From Betaproteobacteria bacterium (GTDB lineage Bacteria; Pseudomonadota; Gammaproteobacteria; Burkholderiales; WYBJ01): DNA of 64,000 bases. Where the stretch lies: the NCBI GenBank assembly GCA_009377585.1, contig WHTS01000015.1:22230-86229 (forward strand). Reading direction: 5' to 3'. A model generated the notes under the pieces. It did no database searches and was not told the origin of the DNA. It saw only the letters and a list, made by a program, of their open reading frames with translations. This document shows positions 31,639-39,627 of the stretch, in pieces (position 1 is the first letter of the stretch; each line of letters starts with the position of its first letter). The translations under genes were made by a program, and so were the position numbers.

Positions 31639-31711
31639 GGGGGTCAGGTCTTGCTTGTTGCATGAACGACGTTGCACTCGGGCTGGATGCAACAAGCAAG
31701 ACCTGACCCCC
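31639..31711. repeat. Perfect 25-bp inverted repeat downstream of jetD (GGGTCAGGTCTTGC family)
   Basis: Arms at 31639-31663 and 31687-31711 are exact reverse complements, starting GGGGGTCAGGTCTTGC and ending in CTGACCCCC, with a 23-base loop. A shorter relative (GGGTCAGGT...ACCTGACCC) lies at 52323-52368. The hairpin is very stable and may end transcription of the Wadjet operon, but it has no T-tract. Confidence 0.85.
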
Positions 31712-31803
31712 CGAGACGCTCCATCCTTTGGCCGATGATTTCGCCCGCTCCCCGGTAGAGACTTGCGACCGGCTGCTTGGCCGCAAGCTCAAAGGAGAAG
31801 CGG

Positions 31804-32757
31804 ATGAATCGTCTTGTCGTGTTCGCGATCGCCATCGCGGTCGCTTTCTTGTCCGGCTGTGCGCTCCCCGGTAGCAGGGGGCGCGCCGAGCTTCTCAATC
31901 CCCGGCCGATCCACGTGTCGGCGGATCCGGCCAGTGACGCTGCGAAGGCCGAAAACATTCCGGCAGACAGCTACTACAAGGCGCTCGAGCTCGCGCGCAC
32001 GACGTACTCGGAGGCATCTGCGACCAGAAAGGATGCCGGTGCGATCGCCAACTACGTCGACGAGGGAATAGGCCTGGTCAATGCCTACTGCCTGCGTTGG
32101 TTTCATCGCATCGACGATGTACGGCGGCAGGTCGACCTGGAAGGCAGGGACTGGAACATCGTGCGTCAGTTGGGAACCGCGATTCTGGGAATCGCGGGCG
32201 CCAACTCGAACTGGGTGGCTGCCTACGGCGCGGGCAACACGGCCTACGAGGGCGTGCTGCAGAACTTCAACGATTCGATCGTCGCCGGCCCGACCACCAA
32301 GAAAATCAAGGGCCGCGTGTTCGCATTGCTGGAGGAATCTGCGAGCGTTCTGCGTACGCAAGGCGCCGAGGGCTCGCTGCCGTTCCCGGAAGCGTACAGC
32401 CGCCTCGAGCGCCATGCCGACATCTGCACCTTCAGCACCATTCGCGAGCTGCTGGACTCGTCGCTTGCCCAGACACAATCCACGATCGACGCGAAAACGG
32501 GCGAGATCCGCAGCAAGCCGCGCGAGCTGGACGTGCTATCCGAGCCGGAGGTGACGGATCGCGCGGCAGCGACTCTGAAGATTATCGCGTTGCTGCGGGA
32601 TGGAGATCTGGAAAAGACTCGAGCCGCATTGGCCTTGCTCGGTCTCGTCGACGTGCCGCAGGACAATCTCGACGAAGCCAGAGAGTCGCTGCGCAAGAGC
32701 TACCGCGAACGCCTGCGCGATCGTGCCCTCGCCGCGAAGATCAAGGCGCAGCTCTGA
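31804..32757 (+). CDS. Hypothetical lipoprotein
   Basis: This 317-aa protein starts at an ATG after AAAGGAGAAG. It has a type II signal peptide with lipobox LSGC, giving a lipidated Cys19. I recognise no family. The rest is mainly helical and charged, with a small Gly/Ala/Asn-rich stretch around residues 120-150 (AILGIAGANSNWVAAYGAGN) that could insert in or lie against a membrane. It is the first of three consecutive plus-strand genes (lipoprotein, 96-aa protein, CHAP amidase) with gaps of 44 and 16 bp, so it probably belongs to one operon acting at the cell envelope. Confidence 0.7.
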   Translation: MNRLVVFAIAIAVAFLSGCALPGSRGRAELLNPRPIHVSADPASDAAKAENIPADSYYKALELARTTYSEASATRKDAGAIANYVDEGIGLVNAYCLRWFHRIDDVRRQVDLEGRDWNIVRQLGTAILGIAGANSNWVAAYGAGNTAYEGVLQNFNDSIVAGPTTKKIKGRVFALLEESASVLRTQGAEGSLPFPEAYSRLERHADICTFSTIRELLDSSLAQTQSTIDAKTGEIRSKPRELDVLSEPEVTDRAAATLKIIALLRDGDLEKTRAALALLGLVDVPQDNLDEARESLRKSYRERLRDRALAAKIKAQL

Positions 32758-32801
32758 TTCTGCAGTCCGTTCGATGCCCGATTCCCGACAGGAGACTTGT
32801 C

Positions 32802-33092
32802 ATGTCCGAATACCTGATGAAGGTCAGCGGTTCGAAAACACTGGCACAGATCGAAAACGGCATCGCATCCGAAGAGGCGCTGGCCTCGAGGTTTCTGCGA
32901 AGCCAGCTCGCCGCCGTCGACGGTGAGATCACCAACGTCGTGACGTTCGTCGAGCTGGACGAGCTCCCGGCGGACGTCCGGGTCGTGCGCGGCGATGCGC
33001 CGCCGCCCGATGGCTTCGTGCGGCAGTGGAGCGGCGTGATGCTGGTCGAGGACAGGAACACGGTTGTAACCGTGTATCGCAAGAACGGTTGA
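32802..33092 (+). CDS. Small hypothetical protein (96 aa)
   Basis: The ATG follows AGGAGA at 32789-32794. The 96-aa product has no signal peptide or membrane segment and no family I can name. It is acidic, with a helical first half (KTLAQIENGIASEEALASRF) and a likely beta second half (DGEITNVVTFVELDELP, VMLVEDRNTVVTVYRKNG). It sits between a lipoprotein and a cell-wall amidase, 16 bp before the latter. An immunity or chaperone role is conceivable from context, but nothing in the sequence demonstrates one. Confidence 0.65.
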   Translation: MSEYLMKVSGSKTLAQIENGIASEEALASRFLRSQLAAVDGEITNVVTFVELDELPADVRVVRGDAPPPDGFVRQWSGVMLVEDRNTVVTVYRKNG

Positions 33093-33108
33093 GAAGCGAG
33101 GAACCCTC

Positions 33109-34710
33109 ATGGCCAAGCTGCCCGCTTCGAAGATCGAATCCATCGCCAGAGGTACGTCGCAGGGCGTATGGATCTGGCGTCTTGCGCGCATCCGCCCCGA
33201 TTACCTCGACATGCTCGTTCGCGTGGGCTGCCATCGCGTCTATCTCAAATGCTTCGATGATCGCTCGGGCAACGGCGCGCGCGATTTCTTCTGGGCGTTC
33301 CAGTGCACGCCGGAGATCATCGAGAAGTTTCTCGAACGAGGGATTGGCGTCGTGGGTTGGGGCTACCACTTCGACGAGCGTACGTCGATTCCTGTCGGCG
33401 CTGAAGTCGAGGCGATCGGAATGGCGATGGATTGCGGACTCGACGGCTACATCTTCGACGTCGAGGCCGAAGTGAAAGCGGCTTCGGCCAGAGAGCCGCT
33501 GAGCGAGCTGCTACGGTCGGTGCGCGAGGCGACCGGCGACAAGTTCGTCGGCTACACCTCGTTCGGCAATCCTGCTTTTCACCGGGAAGTGCCGTGGCGG
33601 CTGCTCGACGAGCATTGCGACATCGCATTCCCGCAGGTCTACTTCGAGAAGTGGACGTTCGGCGCGAGCGACGACGCCGAAGTGCAAGCCGCGCTGCAGG
33701 CGCACCGGGACATGGAGCTTCGATCGCCTGTCTTGCCCATCTGGGGCAGCGAGGAGGACGCAGCGCAGCCGGCCCCGGCGGCCCGGCTGCAGAGCTATCT
33801 CACCCGCTTTCCGGGCTCTTCGATCTTTCGCGTGCCGAACGTCGGCCAGAAGGGCGAGGCGTGGAGCCTGGATTACGCCGGTGGTAGCCCGCTGCCTCAC
33901 TTTCCCGAAGACGGCACCACGTTCGATCCGGCGGCGCTCGTTCTGCCCCGGTTCACCGAGGAGCTCAGACGCGGCCCGAAAGGTCCGCCGAGTCGCGTCG
34001 AGCGGGTGAAGCTCGTTCAGCGTGCGCTTGCGGCGCGGGGTTTCGACCCAGGGCCGATCGATGGCGAGTTCGGTCAGGATACGGAAAGCGCGGTTCGGCG
34101 CTTCCAGATCGTCAATGCGCTCACGCCGGATGGCGCTGTCGGTCCCAAAACCTGGGTGGCCCTCGGCGGCACGCTGCCGCCGACCTCGAATGTCCCGCCG
34201 GACTTCGCAAGCGCATCGCGGGAACGGCTTGCGAGTATCGCCGACGCCGAGGCGCAGCTCGGACTGATGTGGACCGGGCCTGACTCCGCGGCCGAGAAGT
34301 ATCTGCAGCCGCTGCGCGAGCCGATGCGCCGGCTCGGTCACATCGGTGCGGCGCCCGTCTTCTACAATTGGTGTGCGGCCTTCGTAACGTTCTGCGCACG
34401 CCAGGCAGGCTACGCGATTCCCGATCGGCCCGACGGACGAAGTGCGACCATGGCATTGGTGGAAACATGGAAGGCCTGGGCGAAGTCGGAACGACGCTGG
34501 TTCACGCCCGACTTGGCGCCTCCTCAACGCGGCGATATCGTCTGCTTCGAATGGTTCGACGACGACAGGACGCTGGATCACATCGGCGTCGTGCTCGAAG
34601 GCTCGGGCAACGGCGTAACGCTCACGACCGCCGAGGGAAATCGCAACAACAAGACGGTGAAGGGCGGCCGCAATCTCGCCAACGTGGCTGGGATCGTTCG
34701 ATTGGCGTGA
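33109..34710 (+). CDS. Cell-wall hydrolase: glycosidase-like domain, PG_binding_1 and CHAP/NlpC-type amidase
   Basis: This 533-aa protein starts at an ATG 8 bases after a weak GAGGAA. Residues 1-260 look like a TIM-barrel glycoside-hydrolase-like domain (GVWIWRLARIRPDYL, GYIFDVEAEVK, DIAFPQVYFEKW). Residues about 300-352 form a peptidoglycan-binding domain (VQRALAARGFDPGPIDGEFGQDT, AVRRFQ, PDGAVGPKTW). The C-terminal domain has a CHAP/NlpC-like catalytic pair: NWCAAFVTFC with C422, and LDHIGVVLE with H491. There is no signal peptide, unusual for a housekeeping wall enzyme and more like an endolysin or an effector exported by another route. Two small companion genes precede it. Confidence 0.78.
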   Translation: MAKLPASKIESIARGTSQGVWIWRLARIRPDYLDMLVRVGCHRVYLKCFDDRSGNGARDFFWAFQCTPEIIEKFLERGIGVVGWGYHFDERTSIPVGAEVEAIGMAMDCGLDGYIFDVEAEVKAASAREPLSELLRSVREATGDKFVGYTSFGNPAFHREVPWRLLDEHCDIAFPQVYFEKWTFGASDDAEVQAALQAHRDMELRSPVLPIWGSEEDAAQPAPAARLQSYLTRFPGSSIFRVPNVGQKGEAWSLDYAGGSPLPHFPEDGTTFDPAALVLPRFTEELRRGPKGPPSRVERVKLVQRALAARGFDPGPIDGEFGQDTESAVRRFQIVNALTPDGAVGPKTWVALGGTLPPTSNVPPDFASASRERLASIADAEAQLGLMWTGPDSAAEKYLQPLREPMRRLGHIGAAPVFYNWCAAFVTFCARQAGYAIPDRPDGRSATMALVETWKAWAKSERRWFTPDLAPPQRGDIVCFEWFDDDRTLDHIGVVLEGSGNGVTLTTAEGNRNNKTVKGGRNLANVAGIVRLA

Positions 34711-34762
34711 TGGCAGCGAACAGGCAGGGCGTCCGGAACATCCCGATCGCCCGCACCGATCC

Positions 34763-35659
34763 TCAGGGTTCGAGCGCCCGGGTTACGTCGTCGAACAGCT
34801 CGTCCACGGCCAGCCGGCGCGGAATAAGCCCTTGCCGATAGGTATAGGCCAGGGCGACGTCGAGACTGCGCCGCAGCGCTTCGACGCCGAGCGGGATGGG
34901 ATCGATCTCGCCCGGCGCGGGTGCTCCGGCGGCCCGCTTGCTCTGCGCCAACAGTCGGAACACTTCCCCAACCGCCTGCGGGTTAGATTTCGACAGCGAT
35001 TCCTTGATCACCACCATGTGGTTCAACTGCAGCGCACGGTTTCGCTTCTGCCAGTCCGCGCCGGCGGCGAGCGGATCGGGAATCACGGGTTGGAGGCGAG
35101 GATCGTGCGGCACGCTGGCGAGAATTGCAGCGTCCAGCTCGCCGGCGAGCAGCATCGCCGTCGCGTCCTTGCCTTCCGCGGCCCGCTCGACCGTGGGCGG
35201 GTCGCGGTACTCGGCGACATGCGGCTCTTCGAAGCTCACCCAGCGCACACGATCGAGATCCAGTCCGTAGTCGTCGGCCAGGACGCCGCGGACCCAGGTG
35301 ACCGTCGTCACCGAGTAGGCGCGTATGCCCACCCGCCGTCCGGCCAGATCGCCCGGACGAAGTGGGCCGCGTTCGGCGTTGTACACGAGGTAGGGATGCT
35401 GGCAGCGCGAAAACAATACGGCGGGCAACAGCACGAGCGGCTTTCCGTATGCCTTGGCCATGATGTAGGTCACGAGGGCGAGCTCGGCAACATCGAACTC
35501 GAGTTGGCGCACGACGCGCTTGAACGCGGTGTGCGGCGCCTTCACGTCGGCGAAATCGAGCACGAGGCCGGGCGAGCGCACCTCGCCGCGCTTCAGCGCA
35601 AGCGTGCCCGGATAGTCGCCGAGTAGTGTCGACAAGCGGGTCGGTTCACGGTCAGACAT
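34763..35659 (-). CDS. 4,5-dihydroxyphthalate decarboxylase-like / periplasmic-binding-fold protein
   Basis: This 298-aa protein is close in pattern to Pht5-type 4,5-dihydroxyphthalate decarboxylases: LLGDYPGTLALKRGEV at the N-terminus, RQLEFDVAELALVTYIMAKA, GKPLVLLPAVLFSRCQHPYLVYN, GRRVGIRAYSVTTVTWVRGVL. The family shares the type II periplasmic-binding fold, so annotation pipelines may call it an ABC substrate-binding protein, but no signal peptide is present, which favours a cytoplasmic enzyme. GGGAGG lies before the ATG at 35659, so the upstream in-frame ATG at 35689 is not preferred. It is the second gene of an operon with the UGSC selenoprotein, 74 bp downstream of it. Confidence 0.72.
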   Translation of the reverse strand: MSDREPTRLSTLLGDYPGTLALKRGEVRSPGLVLDFADVKAPHTAFKRVVRQLEFDVAELALVTYIMAKAYGKPLVLLPAVLFSRCQHPYLVYNAERGPLRPGDLAGRRVGIRAYSVTTVTWVRGVLADDYGLDLDRVRWVSFEEPHVAEYRDPPTVERAAEGKDATAMLLAGELDAAILASVPHDPRLQPVIPDPLAAGADWQKRNRALQLNHMVVIKESLSKSNPQAVGEVFRLLAQSKRAAGAPAPGEIDPIPLGVEALRRSLDVALAYTYRQGLIPRRLAVDELFDDVTRALEP

Positions 35660-35733
35660 CGATAGCCTCCCTTTGCGTTGCGCGAACATGTACGGTACGT
35701 CGGCATGACCTCTGCCGTCATCGTCGAGTCTCT

Positions 35734-37452
35734 TCAGGAAGGAGGCCGATCATTACTCGGCACCCGGATCTTCTTGCCAACGGGATAGCCGAGAAATGCG
35801 TTGTGCGCGAAAACGTAGGCGTTGTTGCGCAGCTCGTCGCCGCTGACTGCGATCATGTAGTCCTCGGGCTTCCATACGATCGGCACCATCCGGTTCGGAT
35901 CCTCCGATTCCAGGAAGTGCTTGGGGATGCGGCCTTCCTTCACATCATCGGTGAGATTCCAGACACCGCGGATGTTCCAGTCGCGCAGCTGGCGCTCGAA
36001 ATCCCACGCCGGCCTGCGCGCATGCTCGAAGAGATAACGCTTCACGTCGAGCTTCGACCAGCCGGCCTTGGCGAGCGTGCGGGCGAGGATCGGGCTCAAC
36101 ACGACCAGCGGGCGTAGCGTCCCCATGCCATGGCTGGTGGTGAAGGTGACCTGCCAGTTGTTGAAGCGCTGCACCGAATCGGCGACGTAGGGCAGGAGCT
36201 CTTCCGGCGTGCTGCCGGAGACCGAGGAGAGCGACCCGCCGCCGGTGTAGCGCGCCACCGTGACGGTGTTGTCGCCGGCGACGTATCCCATCTCGACGCT
36301 GTTGGGCTCCCAGCCGATCTCCCGCAGAACGTCCTCGTTCTCGGCCAGCACCACGCGCCAGGTGTTGCCAAAGGTCGCCTTGTCGGTGCGATGCGGCAGG
36401 AAGCCGGCGACATTGCGCAGGTACAGCCGCCAGAAGCGCCCGATGGAGGTGTTCGGCAGGAAGCCATCACGCAGCGCGCCTTGCGTGTAATTGAAGCCGA
36501 GCTGCTTGATGATGGGACCATTGAGAATGATGAGCGTGTCGCCGCCTGGTGTGTTGCCGCTGTGCTCGACGCCATAGCGCGAATCGCACATCGCTTCGAT
36601 CAGCGCGACCAGGATCGGCATGTGCTCGGGGCGGCAGCCGGCCATGACGCCGTTGACGGCGATGCTCCATACGGTGGCCGCGCGGTTGTCGGGCAGCAGC
36701 ACGCCGAGCATCTCGTCGGGCTTGTGGTCGCTGTGGCGCAGGAAAGTTTCGACCGCCTCGTGCGTCGGCGGAATGACCGGAAGCCCGTCGGAGTAGTCGT
36801 TCTCGACGAAGAACTGGTTCACCGCATTGAGTCCGCCACGAAAGACGACGTCGTGCGGGCCGGGCTCGGCAGGATCGCCCCTGGCGGCGCTGGCAGCGGT
36901 CAGGTTCTGGATGACGCCGTCGAGCGTCACGTCGAGGATATTGCGTTCGATTTCTTCCCGGCTCTGCGTGCCGATATGACCGGGCACCAGCGCGAGCGGG
37001 ATGTTGGGCATGCCCAGCCCCACGGAGGTCGCACCGGCCTGGCGCATGAATCCTTCGCATACAAGCGACGAGGAAGGAATGCCGGCCGCTTCGCATACCG
37101 CACTCGCCCGCAACACGGCGGGCGTGCAGCTGCCTCAACACGCCATCCCGGAGATGACGGCATCGACCCCGAGCTCTTTGAAACGCTGCGGCAAGGCCGC
37201 GAGCGCCGCCTTTTCATCCCCGCCGTGCGTGCTGCCGAACTCGCGCCAGCTGACGAAGCGCACTTCCGGAAAGCGCGACCGGATGCCCTTCTCCAGCAGA
37301 TCGAACACCACGTCGCCCTTGAAGAGCTGGTCCCAGAGCTCCGCGATGGTCTTGCCTTCGAGGCGGTCGAGTCGTGGCGCCAATGCGCGCTGTTGCATCT
37401 GGCGCGGCGCGCGCGGCCAGAGCACTTCGTAATAACCGTCGTTCGGTGTCAT
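35734..37452 (-). CDS. UGSC family selenoprotein, read through an in-frame UGA (Sec106)
   Basis: One frame runs from an ATG at 37452 to 35734 with a single UGA at 37137-37135. Reading it as selenocysteine gives 572 aa with the motif C-U-G-S-C at residues 105-109. The text before it (ELGVDAVISGMAC) and after it (GSCTPAVLRASAVCEAAGIPSSSLVCEGF) is continuous with the UGSC-family domain, whose hallmark is U/C-G-S-C. A hairpin starts 8 bases after the UGA, with its loop 17 bases after. Residues about 180-572 form a second conserved region (VENDYSDGLPVIPPT, SIAVNGVMAGCRPEHMP, GGDTLIILNGP) whose function I do not know. Automatic callers would report two proteins, of 105 and 460 aa. The biochemical role is unknown; a redox or thiol/selenol catalytic role is inferred. 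Weak AGAGGA lies upstream of the ATG. Confidence 0.85.
37100..37137 (-). promoter_or_regulatory. UGA (Sec) codon with bacterial SECIS-like hairpin
   Basis: The UGA is at 37137-37135. Downstream, GCAC (37127-37124) plus GCCCGC (37123-37118) pair with GCGGGC (37111-37106) plus GUGC (37103-37100). A two-base GA bulge and a 6-base loop CGUGUU complete it. The loop starts 17 bases after the UGA and carries G at its second position. Bacterial SECIS elements bound by SelB are known to sit at about this distance and to need a short apical helix with an early loop G. Confidence 0.7.
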
Positions 37453-37602
37453 GATCGATGTGTGTCCTCTTGCTTCGGTTCAAAACGGTAGCATGGCGCC
37501 GATGGTCGGGGCCTGCGGGAATGCCTTGATGCGCTTCTCGGGGCTCGGTCCGATTATCTCCGATTGGAGGCAGCATCATGCCGGCAGGCGCGCACGGGGC
37601 CA

Positions 37603-37638
37603 TTGTGTCAGGTCCATATAAGGACTATATTCAGTCCT
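37603..37638 (+). promoter_or_regulatory. Promoter and operator of the Phd/RelE-type module
   Basis: A -35-like TTGTGT (37603-37608) and a -10-like TATATT (37626-37631) are separated by exactly 17 bp. The inverted repeat AGGACT-ATATTC-AGTCCT (37621-37638) overlaps the -10, and a further GTCC half-site lies at 37612-37615. This layout fits autorepression by the antitoxin. Confidence 0.6.
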
Positions 37639-37656
37639 CATTGTGAGGAATCGACG

Positions 37657-37926
37657 ATGAAGTACTCGACCCATATCAAACCCATCAGCTACCTGAAGGC
37701 CCATGCAGCCGAAGTTCTGCATAGGCTGGCAGAGGAACGCACACCGCTCGTAATTACCCAGAACGGGGAGGCCAAGGCCGTAATGCAGGACGTTGCGAGT
37801 TATGAGTCGATTCAGGAAACGCTTGCATTGCTGAAGATCCTGGCGCTCGGAAATCGACAGATCGAACAAGGAAACCTGGCGCCGGCGGCGAAGGTCATCG
37901 AGCGCATCCGTAAACGGAAGGCGTAG
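37657..37926 (+). CDS. Type II antitoxin, Phd/YefM family
   Basis: This 89-aa protein opens with KYSTHIKPISYLKAHAAEVL and continues RTPLVITQNGEAKAVMQD, the Phd/YefM DNA-binding N-terminal fold. The C-terminal third is a charged helix that would wrap the toxin. GTGAGGA lies 8 bases before the ATG. It is followed after 3 bp by the toxin gene, and its promoter carries an inverted repeat suited to autoregulation. Antitoxins of this family bind both their operator and the toxin. Confidence 0.88.
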   Translation: MKYSTHIKPISYLKAHAAEVLHRLAEERTPLVITQNGEAKAVMQDVASYESIQETLALLKILALGNRQIEQGNLAPAAKVIERIRKRKA

Positions 37927-37929
37927 CCC

Positions 37930-38259
37930 GTGCGCTATGAAGTCCTGCTGACCCAGGATGCGCAGAACGATCTCGAGGAGCTTCACGAGTACATTGCCGA
38001 GCGCGACAGTCCCGAGCGCGCGGAGCACGTCCTGGACGGGATCGAAGCAGCGTTGGCAGATCTCGCGGCGTTTCCGGCACGCGGCCCGCATCCCAAGGAA
38101 CTCCTGGCGCTCGGTATCCGGGAGTTTCGTCAGACCTACTTCAAACCCTATCGGATCGTCTATCGTGTCGACGGCTCGCGCGTCTACGTGTACCTGATTG
38201 CAGATGGGCGGCGAGACCTGCAGACGTTGCTCGCGCGCAGAATGTTCGGCGCAGGATGA
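37930..38259 (+). CDS. Type II toxin, RelE/ParE family
   Basis: This 109-aa protein starts at a GTG 3 bp after the antitoxin stop. It has the ParE/RelE fold pattern: YEVLLTQDAQNDLEELHEYIAERDS, then a helical hairpin, then LGIREFRQTYFKPYRIVYRVDG and VYVYLIADGRRDLQTLLARRM. The ALGIREFRQ and YRIVY strands match ParE/RelE-like toxins. Whether it cuts mRNA (RelE) or targets gyrase (ParE) cannot be decided from the sequence. Confidence 0.88.
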   Translation: MRYEVLLTQDAQNDLEELHEYIAERDSPERAEHVLDGIEAALADLAAFPARGPHPKELLALGIREFRQTYFKPYRIVYRVDGSRVYVYLIADGRRDLQTLLARRMFGAG

Positions 38260-38334
38260 ATTTGCCCCGGTGGAGGGAACAGTCGGGTCGAACGGGCTGC
38301 CGGGCGGTCTGCCCCGGCTTCCGTGGCGGCATTC

Positions 38335-38363
38335 TTGCATTCTCCGAATCCGGAGCGTATAAA
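38335..38363 (+). promoter_or_regulatory. Promoter of the Xre/RES module with an operator in the spacer
   Basis: TTGCAT (38335-38340) and TATAAA (38358-38363) are 17 bp apart, a near-consensus sigma-70 promoter. The spacer contains CTCCG-AATC-CGGAG (38342-38355), an inverted repeat well placed for repression by the Xre antitoxin. GGAG precedes the ATG at 38381. Confidence 0.65.
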
Positions 38364-38380
38364 TGCCGTAACCGGAGTCC

Positions 38381-38824
38381 ATGATGAGCGCCAGGCCCCT
38401 TGCCTATCCCGCCAGCAGCTTCGACCGAACCCCGCTGGTCGACCTCAATTCGAAAGCCGAGCGGGAGCGCTTGTCGCGCTCGGCGCTGCAAGGGTTCTTC
38501 AAGCTGGTCGAGCGCTGGAAGCTGCGCGACGAGGACGCGCGCGAGCTCCTCGGCGGCCTCTCCAGCAGTGCCTACTACGAATGGAAGAAGAACCCGCAGC
38601 GGGTTCTGGAAGTCGACCGCATCACCCGCATCTCTTACCTCGTCGGCATCTACAAGGCGCTGCACATTCTGTACGGCGACAAACTGGCCGACGAGTGGAT
38701 GAAGCTTCCCAACAGGAACGCGATCTTCGGCGGCAGAACGCCGCTCGACTACACCATGGCCGGCGGCCTGCTGGCAATGCAGACCGTGCGCAAGCTCCTC
38801 GATGCGCGCCGAGGCGGTGCGTGA
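38381..38824 (+). CDS. Antitoxin Xre/MbcA/ParS (DUF2384) of a RES-Xre module
   Basis: This 147-aa protein has an Xre-like helix-turn-helix half (LSRSALQGFFKLVERWKLRDEDARELLG, SSSAYYEWKKNP) and the MbcA/ParS toxin-binding half (YLVGIYKALHILYGDKLADEWM, NAIFGGRTPLDYTMAGGL). Both halves are typical of RES-Xre antitoxins. Its stop overlaps the GTG of the RES toxin, so translation is coupled. It probably represses the near-consensus promoter just upstream. Confidence 0.9.
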   Translation: MMSARPLAYPASSFDRTPLVDLNSKAERERLSRSALQGFFKLVERWKLRDEDARELLGGLSSSAYYEWKKNPQRVLEVDRITRISYLVGIYKALHILYGDKLADEWMKLPNRNAIFGGRTPLDYTMAGGLLAMQTVRKLLDARRGGA

Positions 38825-39549
38825 GCTCGCCGCTGCCGAAAACGACGCTGCTGCGCCGGTTCGATACCTGCCGTCTCATTCCATCGCGATTCGCACCGCG
38901 CGAGGATTCGGTGCTTGCCGGCATCGCCGAGAGCGAGGCGCACCTCGCCGACCTGTTCGATCTGGACAACGCAACCAACGAGCGCCTGCGCGGCGAACGC
39001 GGGCTGCTGCCGGGCATCGGCGTGGAGGAGCTCGTGTTCGGCGTGCCCAACTTCCGCATCGTCAACGCGGCATTCACTTACGCTCGCCCGGAGGGCGCGC
39101 GCTTCAGCGGCTCAGACCGAGGCGCATGGTACTGCTCGATCGAAGCCGAGACGGCGCTGGCCGAAGTGGCCTTCCACAAATCGGTCGAATACCAGGAGAT
39201 CGGACGCTTCGACGACAGTGTCACGTACGAAGCGATGCTGGCGGATTTCAGCAGCGAGTTTCACGAACTGCGCGGCGATTCGCGCTTTACCTCGTGCCTC
39301 GATCCGAAGCGCTACGTCGCCTCCCAGCGCCTCGCCACGCGCTTGCTGGAGGCCGGTTCGCTCGGCGTCGTGTACCCGAGCGTCCGCCAAGCGAAGGGCA
39401 CCAACCTCGCGTGCTTCCGGCCGGCGCTGGTCGGCAACGTGAGGCGGAGCGACACCTGGCGGCTCACCTGGTCGGGAACGCCGACGCCCCGGATCGAGCG
39501 CGAGAAGGCTCCGGTCCGACGCCGTGCGCGGCCTCGGCCCACGCATTGA
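38821..39549 (+). CDS. RES domain toxin (NAD-degrading family)
   Basis: This 242-aa protein carries the RES domain: RFAPREDSVLAGIAESEAHLADLFDLDNATNERL, then RFSGSDRGAWYCSIEAETALAEVAFH, with Arg, Glu and Ser-type residues in the usual order, and SLGVVYPSVRQAKGTNLACFRP near the end. RES toxins are known to deplete NAD+. The GTG start overlaps the antitoxin stop. The last 20 residues are rich in Arg and Pro and may be dispensable. It directly follows another toxin-antitoxin pair. Confidence 0.9.
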   Translation: MSSPLPKTTLLRRFDTCRLIPSRFAPREDSVLAGIAESEAHLADLFDLDNATNERLRGERGLLPGIGVEELVFGVPNFRIVNAAFTYARPEGARFSGSDRGAWYCSIEAETALAEVAFHKSVEYQEIGRFDDSVTYEAMLADFSSEFHELRGDSRFTSCLDPKRYVASQRLATRLLEAGSLGVVYPSVRQAKGTNLACFRPALVGNVRRSDTWRLTWSGTPTPRIEREKAPVRRRARPRPTH

Positions 39550-39627
39550 CGGATGGAAATGCGGCTGACAAGCCGCTTCCCGCGATACGCTCCCGACGAC
39601 CTACGCACATCCGCGAACAAGACTTCG

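Noticed and set aside
37135..37137. UGA in the UGSC gene as an ordinary nonsense mutation
   Set aside because: It falls exactly at the family's known U/C position, is followed by GSC and a SECIS-like hairpin, and the rest of the frame is undamaged. It remains the main alternative if no Sec machinery exists.
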